Positions 1 through 5,571 of a stretch of 6,690 nt of DNA are shown piece by piece. This stretch comes from Planctomycetaceae bacterium (lineage in GTDB: Bacteria > Planctomycetota > Planctomycetia > Pirellulales > Thermoguttaceae). The DNA is taken from positions 1 through 6,690 of the forward strand of contig JAITBS010000371.1 of the NCBI GenBank assembly GCA_031283515.1. The letters run 5' to 3'. Below the pieces are notes generated by a model that worked only from the letters and a program-made list of their open reading frames with translations, ran no database searches and had not been told where the DNA came from. The stretch's first letter is position 1. Each line of letters opens with the position of its first letter. Both the position numbers and the translations under genes were made by a program.

Positions 1-1506
1 TTACACGAAGGTTTTATTGAATGCTTCGAGGACTTTGTCCATTTCGGTGGTTAGTTCGTTATCGAGTTTTTTCTTTTCGTTTAATTTTTGCCAAACATCT
101 TTGTGGGAGCTATGCAGGAAGGTGAGGAACTCACTTTCCCATCGTAACACGTCATTAGCTTTAACAATGTCAATGAAACCATGTGTTCCTGCATAAATTA
201 CGAAAATTTGGTCGATAACATGCATTGGTTTACAAAGTCCTTGTTTGATTAGTTCGTTGATTCGGTAACCGCGATCGAGTCGGGCTTGTGTAGCGGCGTC
301 GAGGTCGGTGCCGAGTTGGGCGAATGCTTCGAGTTCGCGGAACGCCGCCATGTCAAGACGCATTCCGCCCGCAACCTGTTTCATTGCCGGAATTTGGGCA
401 GAACCTCCGACGCGGCTCACCGAAATACCAATATTCATTGCCGGACGTTGCCCGCGAAAAAACAAATCGGGTTGCAAATAGATTTGACCGTCAGTAATCG
501 AAATCACATTTGTTGGAATATACGCGGAAACTTCACCTTCCAACGTTTCGACAATCGGTAATGCCGTCAAACTACCGCCGCCAAGTTCTTTTGACAATTT
601 CGCGGATCGTTCCAAAAGCCGGCTGTGACAGTAAAAAATATCACCCGGAAACGCTTCACGTCCTGGCGGGCGGCGCATTAGGAGAGAAATTTGACGATAG
701 GCGGTTGCCTGTTTGGACAAATCATCGTAAACAACCAACGTATGCTGACCGTTGTACATAAAATATTCCGCCATTGCACAACCGGCATAGGGAGCGATAT
801 ATTGCAATGGAGCGGGCGAACTGGCACCGGCAACAATAACGGTGGTATAATCCATCGCCCCGTAATGCCGTAACGTTTCGATAATTCCGGCAACTGTTGA
901 ATCTTTTTGACCGACAGCAACATAAAAACATTTAACACCGGTTTCTTTTTGATTGATAATTGTATCAATACAAATTGCGGTTTTACCGGTTTTACGGTCA
1001 CCGATAATGAGTTCCCGTTGTCCGCGTCCGATTGGGGTCATGGCGTCAATTGCTTTGATACCGGTTGCGAGAGATTCCCGAACTGGTTGACGGTCGGCGA
1101 TACCCGGGGCGATACTTTCGACTTCGCGAAACGTATTTGTTACGATGGGTCCTTTGCCGTCTAACGGATTACCGAGCGGATCAAGAACACGTCCCAGAAC
1201 TGCGTCGCCAACAGGTACGGAAAGGAGTTTACCGGTAGTTTTGGCTTCGTCGCCTTCATGAAGTTTGAGATAATCACCGAGAATAATCGCTCCAACAGAA
1301 TTTTCTTCAAGATTGAAAGCGAGTCCCATGACACCGTTGGGAAATTCAATCATTTCCCCTGCCATGATGCCGGAAAGACCGTAGATTTGAGCGATACCAT
1401 CGCCAACCTCCAAAACTCGTCCGACTTCGCGGACATCAATTTTTTGTTCGTATTGTTCGATTTCCTTCTGAATAACAGAAGCGATTTCATCAGCATTGAA
1501 TTTCAT
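1..1506 (-). CDS. atpA: F1F0 ATP synthase subunit alpha
   Basis: Non-catalytic nucleotide-binding subunit of the F1 head of the membrane ATP synthase; it alternates with beta in the hexamer that couples ion flow to ATP synthesis. The protein is 501 residues, the normal family length. Visible in order: the N-terminal beta-barrel domain (about 25-95), Walker A GDRKTGKT at 169-176, the alpha-type VGQK segment near 198-201 (beta subunits differ here), Walker B LVVYDD at 257-262, PGREAFPGD at 281-289, and the alpha/beta signature PAMNIGISVS at 355-364 followed by the conserved arginine R365. M357 replaces the usual L/I/V of that signature, a mild change. The start is supported by GGGAG (1512-1516) five bases upstream. 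The stop codon is the first three bases of the window, so any atpG, atpD or atpC would lie beyond the left edge. No atpF or atpH lies upstream, which is unusual for an atp operon. Confidence 0.98.
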   Translation of the reverse strand: MKFNADEIASVIQKEIEQYEQKIDVREVGRVLEVGDGIAQIYGLSGIMAGEMIEFPNGVMGLAFNLEENSVGAIILGDYLKLHEGDEAKTTGKLLSVPVGDAVLGRVLDPLGNPLDGKGPIVTNTFREVESIAPGIADRQPVRESLATGIKAIDAMTPIGRGQRELIIGDRKTGKTAICIDTIINQKETGVKCFYVAVGQKDSTVAGIIETLRHYGAMDYTTVIVAGASSPAPLQYIAPYAGCAMAEYFMYNGQHTLVVYDDLSKQATAYRQISLLMRRPPGREAFPGDIFYCHSRLLERSAKLSKELGGGSLTALPIVETLEGEVSAYIPTNVISITDGQIYLQPDLFFRGQRPAMNIGISVSRVGGSAQIPAMKQVAGGMRLDMAAFRELEAFAQLGTDLDAATQARLDRGYRINELIKQGLCKPMHVIDQIFVIYAGTHGFIDIVKANDVLRWESEFLTFLHSSHKDVWQKLNEKKKLDNELTTEMDKVLEAFNKTFV

Positions 1507-1583
1507 GGAAACTCCCGCCTAATAATTGTGGTGTAATAGTTTTTTAATTTTTAAAAGGTTCAAAACGGACACTTTTATAACCA

Positions 1584-1612
1584 TTTATAATGATATGGGG
1601 TGTTTTAGACAA
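1584..1612 (-). promoter_or_regulatory. Possible sigma-70-type promoter for atpA
   Basis: Read on the minus strand there is TTGTCT (1607-1612), a 17-base spacer, then TATAAA (1584-1589). This would start transcription near 1577 and leave a leader of about 70 bases before atpA. The boxes match the consensus at 4/6 and 5/6. The region is so AT-rich that chance matches are expected, so this is only a candidate. A local promoter is needed if atpA is not co-transcribed with the activator gene 725 bp upstream. Confidence 0.3.
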
Positions 1613-1961
1613 TCCTGAAAAAGAAAAAACGGAATTTCAGAATATCACTCCATATTTCCATATAGCGTACCAGATTACCAAAAATTGACAAGGCTCATTG
1701 CGTGTGAAAAAAAATAATTCTGAATATCTGAAAGCATTTTTTTGACGCAACATAAGAAATAATAAGAAATTAAATAAAATTAAGGAAATTTATTTTCAAC
1801 TTCACTTAAAATTGGATAAAAAACGTAGATAATTTCATTTTACGGTATTTCATAATTATTTGGTATTGATTTTTAATGCTGACGAGTGAGACATTACTTT
1901 GATAAGAATTGGTAATTTTGTTGTTTGAATTAGGTGGAAATGAAATTTTTTGATCAATTTT

Positions 1962-1989
1962 AATAGTCCGCAGATTACGGAGATTTTTT
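1962..1989 (+). repeat. Dispersed short repeat, copy A
   Basis: This 28-bp segment matches 4852-4879 at 25 of 28 positions in the same orientation. The common form is AATA(G/A)TCCGCA(G/T)ATTACG(G/C)AGATTTTTT, written in pieces here because it varies. Copy A forms a short stem TCCG/CGGA around a 7-base loop and ends in a run of T. It lies in non-coding DNA far from any gene start. It is probably one member of an intergenic repeat family; with only two copies visible, the family size is unknown. Confidence 0.55.
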
Positions 1990-2231
1990 AAAAAGTTTGT
2001 TGAAATTGAATAGAATTTCCGTATTTTTAGTCCAATGCCACTGTCGATGAATTTTTTTATTTTTACGAGTATAAATACATAAAATACGAATTTTAGGAAA
2101 ACAAAAAATGTGTAAAATACAACGTTTAAGTGAAGTTTTATTTTGCCTAAATTCTCATTCTTTGAAGCTGACTACATTGTCGGTGTGGTACAAAATCTGA
2201 TCGACAGCGGCATTGACCGTATATCATGGGT

Positions 2232-3290
2232 TTATTCCGGTAAACGCCGGAATTTTGACCAATTGATTCCGAGTTTCCGCATTTTGGCACGCAGAGTATG
2301 CGGATTGATTTTGAGGAGAGCAGCGGCTCCGCCGGCTCCTTCAATAACACCCTGAGTAAGTACAAGCGCAGATTCGATATGTTGCCGGATGATTTCGTCC
2401 AGTGAAAGAAAATCTTGTCTTTCTTGTAATGATATTTCTGGTTGTTCCGATGATGGTTGAGGCGGTATGTTTTCGTTTTCAAAAAAGATATCTGTTGCGG
2501 TTGTTTCTGCCAAAATTTCAGCGGGAACCTGTTCACCTTGCAATTCGTGGAGTGAATCGGTGAAAGCCAGCCGTCGTCCTTCACCGAGCAACACCGCACG
2601 ATCAATAACCGCACCAAATTCTCGTACATTACCGGGCCAAGGATATTTTTCAAGAACATCAATATCTTCTTTACGAAGAGGGATTTCCGGCAAGGAAAAT
2701 TTTGTTGCGGCGCGTTGTACGAAGAATCGGGCTAATTGTCCGATATCTTCCGACCGTTCCCGTAATGGCGGAATTCTAATTGGAAACACAGAAATCCGAT
2801 ACCATAAATCTTCACGAAATTCACCTTCCTTGACCATTTGTCGTAAATTTCGATGAGTTGCCGCGATAATTCGCACATCCACTCGAATATTTTTCCCGCT
2901 GCCGCCAACCGGTTCGAAACTACCATCCTGGAGAACACGTAAAAATCGAACTTGAGCAGCGAGCGGGAGTTCACCGATTTCATCGAGTAGGAGAGTTCCG
3001 CCGTTTGCGGCTTCAAACCAACCTTTACGTTTTTCGATAGCACCTGTGAAGGCACCTTTTTCGTGACCGAAAAGGTAGGAATCAATTAATTCGGGTGGTA
3101 CGGCGCCACAATTTACTTTGAGAAAAGGTTGTCCTGCTCGTCGGGATGCTTCGTGAATATGTCTGGCGAAAACTTCTTTTCCACTTCCGGTTTCACCAAG
3201 AATCAAGACCGGAACATCAGACCTTGCAACAAGTCTTGCACGCTCAAGTACCGACTTGAGTCCCGCATCGTAACCGATTATACTATCCAT
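2232..3290 (-). CDS. Sigma-54-dependent transcriptional activator (bacterial enhancer-binding protein) lacking a sensory domain
   Basis: A 352-residue AAA+ ATPase that remodels sigma-54 RNA polymerase to open promoters. Visible: Walker A GETGSGKE (32-39), the sigma-54-contacting loop GAFTGA (79-84), Walker B GGTLLLDE (97-104), sensor I region around IIAATH (141-146), arginine-finger region FREDLWYR (158-165), and sensor II WPGNVREF (218-225). A polar, Gln/Glu-rich linker (about 250-295) leads to a C-terminal Fis-type helix-turn-helix (about 304-341, ending TLRAKMRKLGI). The AAA+ domain begins almost at residue 1, so no receiver, GAF, PAS or ACT domain is present, an architecture like PspF. 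The start is well fixed: the frame stays open upstream to a stop near 3372 but contains no ATG, GTG or TTG. No strong Shine-Dalgarno is seen. It is divergent from cysK across a spacer carrying sigma-54 promoters and palindromes, so cysK is the obvious candidate target. The family call is very sure; the target is inferred. Confidence 0.96.
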   Translation of the reverse strand: MDSIIGYDAGLKSVLERARLVARSDVPVLILGETGSGKEVFARHIHEASRRAGQPFLKVNCGAVPPELIDSYLFGHEKGAFTGAIEKRKGWFEAANGGTLLLDEIGELPLAAQVRFLRVLQDGSFEPVGGSGKNIRVDVRIIAATHRNLRQMVKEGEFREDLWYRISVFPIRIPPLRERSEDIGQLARFFVQRAATKFSLPEIPLRKEDIDVLEKYPWPGNVREFGAVIDRAVLLGEGRRLAFTDSLHELQGEQVPAEILAETTATDIFFENENIPPQPSSEQPEISLQERQDFLSLDEIIRQHIESALVLTQGVIEGAGGAAALLKINPHTLRAKMRKLGINWSKFRRLPE

Positions 3291-3364
3291 AAGAGATTTC
3301 GAGTGTGGACTAAAACAATCAATGAATATCCAGCAAATTTGTACTATTTCAACAGCGGTTTCGT

Positions 3365-3395
3365 TTAAGGTTTAAGATTATATCATAAACCTTAA
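3365..3395 (-). promoter_or_regulatory. Perfect 10-bp inverted repeat at the predicted start of the activator transcript
   Basis: TTAAGGTTTA (3365-3374) is repeated exactly in inverted form at 3386-3395 with an 11-base spacer. On the minus strand the spacer contains TATAAT (3377-3382), a perfect -10-like hexamer, though no good -35 lies 16-18 bases upstream of it. The sigma-54-like site at 3406-3421 predicts a start at about 3395, the outer edge of this repeat. It could be an operator over the promoter or a hairpin at the 5' end of the mRNA. The arms are AT-rich, so some chance remains. Confidence 0.45.
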
Positions 3396-3405
3396 TTCTT
3401 AATTA

Positions 3406-3421
3406 TGCAAATTTTATGCCG
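3406..3421 (-). promoter_or_regulatory. Candidate sigma-54 promoter facing the activator gene
   Basis: On the minus strand the sequence is CGGCATAAAATTTGCA. It has GG and GC at exactly the sigma-54 spacing (consensus TGGCAC-N5-TTGCA), with GGCA in the -24 box and a full TTGCA in the -12 box. The predicted start is near 3395, giving a leader of about 105 bases. It is weaker than the cysK-side site because two bases of the -24 box differ. If real, the activator would control its own gene. Confidence 0.45.
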
Positions 3422-3437
3422 ACAAAAAAAGATTGAG

Positions 3438-3517
3438 AATCCGTGATATTTAACGGGAATCCGTGAAATATCACGGCGAAACGAGTTTTTTGACACTTAA
3501 TCCGTGATATTTAACGG
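3438..3517. promoter_or_regulatory. Array of three 16-bp palindromes, likely upstream activator sites
   Basis: CCGTGATATTTAACGG occurs at 3441-3456 and identically at 3502-3517; the identity extends to 19 bases with the preceding AAT. The middle copy, 3461-3476, is CCGTGAAATATCACGG: a perfect 6-bp dyad around 4 bases, and 15/16 identical to the others when reversed. Dyad centres lie 20 and 41 bp apart, close to two and four helical turns, so all three would face the same side of DNA. Relative to the predicted cysK start (3665) the centres are at about -216, -196 and -155; relative to the predicted activator-gene start (3395) they are at about -53, -73 and -114. The first set is normal for enhancer-binding proteins. 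I infer that the adjacent activator binds here; another regulator is possible. Confidence 0.65.
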
Positions 3518-3553
3518 CATTGTATTATATTATAATTGATTTGAATAGCCCTT

Positions 3554-3576
3554 TTGTGGAAGTATTTCATCCACAA
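3554..3576. promoter_or_regulatory. Additional palindrome between the array and the cysK promoter
   Basis: TTGTGGA (3554-3560) and TCCACAA (3570-3576) form perfect 7-bp arms around 9 bases, with further partial symmetry inside. It is unrelated in sequence to the three-copy array. It lies about 65-85 bp upstream of the -24 element of the cysK promoter, in the loop between presumed enhancer and promoter. It may be an operator for a second regulator; no factor can be named. Confidence 0.4.
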
Positions 3577-3637
3577 TTTCATCAAATTACTGATTTTGTT
3601 AAACAGAAACCGTAATCGTAGTCAATATAAAAATCTT

Positions 3638-3654
3638 TTGGCGCAATAATTGCT
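3638..3654 (+). promoter_or_regulatory. Candidate sigma-54 promoter of cysK
   Basis: TTGGCGCAATAATTGCT matches the sigma-54 consensus TTGGCAC-N5-TTGC(A/T) at every fixed position except one (G for A in the -24 box). The invariant GG (3640-3641) and GC (3652-3653) have the exact required spacing. The predicted start is an A at 3665, giving a 130-base cysK leader. Its position downstream of a palindrome array and divergent from a sigma-54 activator gene strengthens the call. Confidence 0.7.
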
Positions 3655-3709
3655 GAAAAATTCTAAGAAGAACCAACCCATTTCCAAACATATTATAAAA
3701 AATTGATGT

Positions 3710-3757
3710 AATTCCTAAAAATTTCCGACAAACTAAAGTTGATTATTTTTAGGAGTT
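3710..3757 (+). promoter_or_regulatory. Long hairpin in the cysK leader with a decoy Shine-Dalgarno
   Basis: AATTCCTAAAAAT (3710-3722) pairs with ATTTTTAGGAGTT (3745-3757) over 13 bp, including one G-U pair. The 22-base loop holds a small nested AACT/AGTT stem (3731-3740). The right arm contains AGGAGTTC (3751-3758), which is repeated exactly at 3783-3790 and there forms the real ribosome-binding site. The left arm, or CTCC at 3760-3763, could therefore pair with either copy, allowing alternative folds that expose or hide the start. I recognise no known riboswitch or T-box. The structure is seen; a regulatory role is inferred. Confidence 0.5.
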
Positions 3758-3780
3758 CCCTCCAACAACTTAATATTAAG

Positions 3781-3787
3781 AAAGGAG
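3781..3787 (+). promoter_or_regulatory. Ribosome-binding site of cysK
   Basis: AAAGGAG lies seven bases before the ATG at 3795 and fixes that start. It is one of the few strong Shine-Dalgarno sequences in the window. Its core is part of an 8-base segment duplicated upstream inside the leader hairpin. Confidence 0.85.
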
Positions 3788-3794
3788 TTCACCG

Positions 3795-4733
3795 ATGAGC
3801 CATAAACGAACTTATGACACGATCACTCAAACAACATTTGACACACCGCTTGTTAGATTGGGTAAAATTATTCCTAAACGCCATGCAACTGTTTTATTGA
3901 AACTTGAATTTTTCAATCCGCTTTCTAGTGTGAAAGATCGGATTGGGCGGGCAATGATTGAAGCGGCTCAAAATTCGGAAATTTTAAATTCGGAAACGGA
4001 AATTATTGAGCCTACGAGTGGTAATACGGGAATTGCTCTTGCGTTTGTTGCTGCGGCAAACAGTTTGAAATTGACATTAGTGATGCCGGAGACGATGAGT
4101 ATTGAGCGGCGGCTTCTTCTTGCTGCGTTGGGAGCCAATCTTGTTCTGACACCTGGTGCGATAGGTATGAAGGGGGCAATTGACAAAGCGTATCAATTAG
4201 CGGAGGAAAACACTAATTCCTGGATACCTCAACAGTTTGAAAATCCCTCTAATCCTGCTATTCACGAAACAACTACTGGACCGGAAATTTGGACAGATAC
4301 GCAGGGTAAAATTGATATTTTTTTAACAGGAATTGGAACGGGTGGTACATTTACAGGTGTAACGCGATATTTACGTGGTCAGCGGAAAGATGTTATTGCT
4401 TATGCTGTTGAGCCGGCGGATTCACCGGTTCTTTCTGGGGGTCAACCAGGACCACATGCGATTCAGGGGATTGGTGCGGGGTTTATTCCGAAAAATCTTG
4501 ATACATCACTTATTAACCAAGTTGAAACTGTTACAGCTGAAGAAGCATTTTTCTGGGGACGGCGTTTAGCGAAGGAAGAAGGGATTTTAGCGGGAATCAG
4601 TACTGGAGCCAATGTTGCGGTAGCGGCGCGTGTAGCGGCAAGACCTGAAAACCGCGGCAAAACAATCGTTACTATCGCAGCAAGTTGCGGTGAACGCTAT
4701 CTCTCAACGAGATTGTTTAACGAACACTCTTAA
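3795..4733 (+). CDS. cysK: Cysteine synthase (O-acetylserine sulfhydrylase)
   Basis: A cytoplasmic, pyridoxal-phosphate-dependent enzyme that makes L-cysteine from O-acetylserine and sulfide, the last step of cysteine synthesis. The protein is 312 residues, close to the usual CysK length, with no extra C-terminal domain (so not a CBS-domain cystathionine beta-synthase). Visible: NPLSSVKDRIG with the PLP lysine K47, the substrate loop TSGNTG (74-79), MPETMSIERR (97-106), the phosphate-binding loop GTGGT (181-185), EPADSPVLSGG (206-216), IQGIGAGFIP (223-232), GISTGAN (267-273) and the terminal GERYLST motif. This pattern fits CysK better than CysM. The promoter looks sigma-54 dependent, and no other sulfur gene accompanies it here, so the gene appears to be transcribed alone. 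A related O-acetylserine or O-phosphoserine specificity cannot be separated by eye. Confidence 0.95.
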   Translation: MSHKRTYDTITQTTFDTPLVRLGKIIPKRHATVLLKLEFFNPLSSVKDRIGRAMIEAAQNSEILNSETEIIEPTSGNTGIALAFVAAANSLKLTLVMPETMSIERRLLLAALGANLVLTPGAIGMKGAIDKAYQLAEENTNSWIPQQFENPSNPAIHETTTGPEIWTDTQGKIDIFLTGIGTGGTFTGVTRYLRGQRKDVIAYAVEPADSPVLSGGQPGPHAIQGIGAGFIPKNLDTSLINQVETVTAEEAFFWGRRLAKEEGILAGISTGANVAVAARVAARPENRGKTIVTIAASCGERYLSTRLFNEHS

Positions 4734-4851
4734 ATTTGTAATATTTCAGTGGAATTTCCCATTCAAAGCTGGCAAACAATAATTAGGTAACTGTCTAATT
4801 TATTAACTAACAACTCGAATACTTAGTTTGAGTAATCTGTCGATTCTTTTA

Positions 4852-4879
4852 AATAATCCGCATATTACGCAGATTTTTT
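4852..4879 (+). repeat. Dispersed short repeat, copy B, possible terminator after cysK
   Basis: Same-strand copy of the 28-bp repeat at 1962-1989 (25 of 28 identical). Here ATCCGC and GCAGAT can form a six-pair stem with one mismatch around 7 bases, followed by seven T residues. About 120 bases after the cysK stop, it could end cysK transcription, though the stem is weak. The nearer inverted repeat AATTAG/CTAATT (4781-4800) has no T-run. Confidence 0.5.
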
Positions 4880-4908
4880 TGTAACTATTCAGTGAAAATT
4901 TTATTCTT

Positions 4909-5124
4909 TACCACGAAGAGGTGGCATTTTGATAACCGGCGGTCAAGCGAAGCGCAACCTACGGGAAACGCCTCGCAACAATATCGCCTGAAAGGCGAAA
5001 CGAAACGAGCCCAATCGTAAAAACGTCGATAATTAAAATTCTGTTTTTCAGACAGAGGTTTGTTACCGATACAAGTCCGCAGGTCGATGACCTGCGGTTA
5101 TGAAAATCGCACCTCTTCGAGGTG
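4909..5124. repeat. Palindrome-rich intergenic element with 36-bp inverted ends (REP- or MITE-like)
   Basis: The segment 5089-5124 and the reverse complement of 4909-4944 match at 29 of 36 positions. Both read GACC..CGGTTAT, then AAAAT, then CACCTCTTCG, so the ends point outward as inverted copies. Each end is a module of two hairpins. On the right these are CCGCAGGTC/GACCTGCGG (5077-5097) and CACCTC/GAGGTG (5110-5124). On the left they are degenerate: CCGGCGGT with ACCTACGG (4936-4964, 6 of 8 pairing) and CCAC/GTGG (4911-4924). A third hairpin, TCGCCT/AGGCGA (4984-4998), lies inside. The element is richer in G and C than its surroundings. It sits between convergent genes, as extragenic palindromes commonly do. 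No transposase is encoded, so any movement would need help from elsewhere. Confidence 0.6.
5077..5124 (-). terminator. Possible terminator hairpins for the DUF1559-lipoprotein unit
   Basis: Read from the minus strand, two perfect hairpins follow the lipoprotein stop codon (5153). They are a 6-bp stem with a 3-base loop (5110-5124), then a 9-bp stem with a 3-base loop (5077-5097). The first is followed by CGATTTT, only a weak T-run, so factor-independent termination is uncertain. They may simply be part of the repeat element. An 8-base direct repeat GAAAATCG (5102-5109 and 5124-5131) flanks the first hairpin. Confidence 0.35.
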
Positions 5125-5152
5125 AAAATCGAAAAATAAAAAGTATGTTTAT

Positions 5153-5554
5153 TCAAGGTTTTGTTAAAGCCTTCTTAACGGTAAAGTCGAATCTATGTTT
5201 TCCAGATGTCACCACTTCACAGGTGAGTGGTGTTGTGTTCCGGTCAGTAAATGCGAGGTCAATTGATGAAACATATTTTTCATTTACAACATTTCCTGCA
5301 CCAATTACAAATACCTTGTAATTTCCTGACGGTAACCCGTCTTTTTGAGATATTGAACCAAGTTGGTAAGTTCCATTTGACTGAATAGCTCCTTCTGCTT
5401 GAAACGTGTCCGTTGTAAAAACAACCGTTCCGAGAGTTAAGGGAGAACCATCCTCTTCGAACGTCACTTTACCACCAAAAGAAATATATCCGTTTCCGCA
5501 ACCGGAAAATAACATACAAAGGAATACTAAAAAAATATTTAGTGTAAATTTCAT
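5153..5554 (-). CDS. Small lipoprotein of a planctomycete family, partner of the DUF1559 gene
   Basis: A 133-residue predicted lipoprotein of unknown function. The first 18 residues form a hydrophobic signal with a lipobox-like LFSGC; C19 would be lipidated, anchoring the protein to a membrane. The rest reads as a short beta-rich domain: FGGKVTFEEDGSPL (26-39), LGTVVFTTD (41-49), GTYQLGSISQKDGLPSGNYKV (pieces at 61-81) and a final HRFDFTVKK (120-128). The alternating pattern and the G-L-P-x-G-x-Y segment resemble carboxypeptidase-regulatory or transthyretin-like sandwich domains often seen in planctomycete lipoproteins; that assignment is by resemblance only. It begins 17 bases after the stop of the upstream DUF1559 gene, so the two are almost surely co-transcribed. 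No Shine-Dalgarno is visible, which is common in this phylum, and translation may be coupled. Confidence 0.85.
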   Translation of the reverse strand: MKFTLNIFLVFLCMLFSGCGNGYISFGGKVTFEEDGSPLTLGTVVFTTDTFQAEGAIQSNGTYQLGSISQKDGLPSGNYKVFVIGAGNVVNEKYVSSIDLAFTDRNTTPLTCEVVTSGKHRFDFTVKKALTKP

Positions 5555-5571
5555 AATTAAAATAAATAGGG

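Larger units (their letters stand above)
1507..2231. other. Long AT-rich intergenic region between the activator gene and atpA
   Basis: This 725-bp stretch separates two minus-strand genes. I find no convincing coding region and no recognisable remnant of atpH or atpF. It contains the ribosome-binding site and candidate promoter of atpA at its left end and one copy of a dispersed 28-bp repeat at 1962-1989. The part next to the activator gene (about 2155-2231) is less AT-rich than the rest, but all minus-strand frames there close within some 25 codons. I see no clear intrinsic terminator for the activator gene. Confidence 0.6.

Noticed and set aside
286..1536. Several open frames of 60-107 codons on both strands within the atpA region
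   Set aside because: They overlap a full-length conserved atpA and show no recognisable domains; they are shadows of that gene.
2143..2355. Plus-strand open frame of 70 codons over the end of the activator gene
   Set aside because: It starts with TTG without a ribosome-binding site, overlaps the Fis-type HTH coding region antisense, and resembles nothing known.
3490..3495. Perfect TTGACA -35-like hexamer facing cysK
   Set aside because: No -10-like hexamer stands 16-18 bases downstream; the nearest TATTAT and TATAAT are far too distant.
3520..3640. IHF-like site between the palindrome array and the cysK promoter
   Set aside because: The best match, around 3592, fails the WATCAA-N4-TTR consensus at two positions.
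3706..3711. ATGTAA start-stop in the cysK leader
   Set aside because: No Shine-Dalgarno precedes it and such six-base strings are common in AT-rich DNA.
3665..3794. Known cysteine or SAM regulatory RNA (T-box, SAM riboswitch) in the cysK leader
   Set aside because: The conserved T-box sequence and SAM riboswitch core elements are not seen.
4959..5156. Minus-strand open frame of 65 codons between cysK and the lipoprotein gene
   Set aside because: It runs through the palindromic repeat element and its sequence reflects those repeats; no ribosome-binding site.
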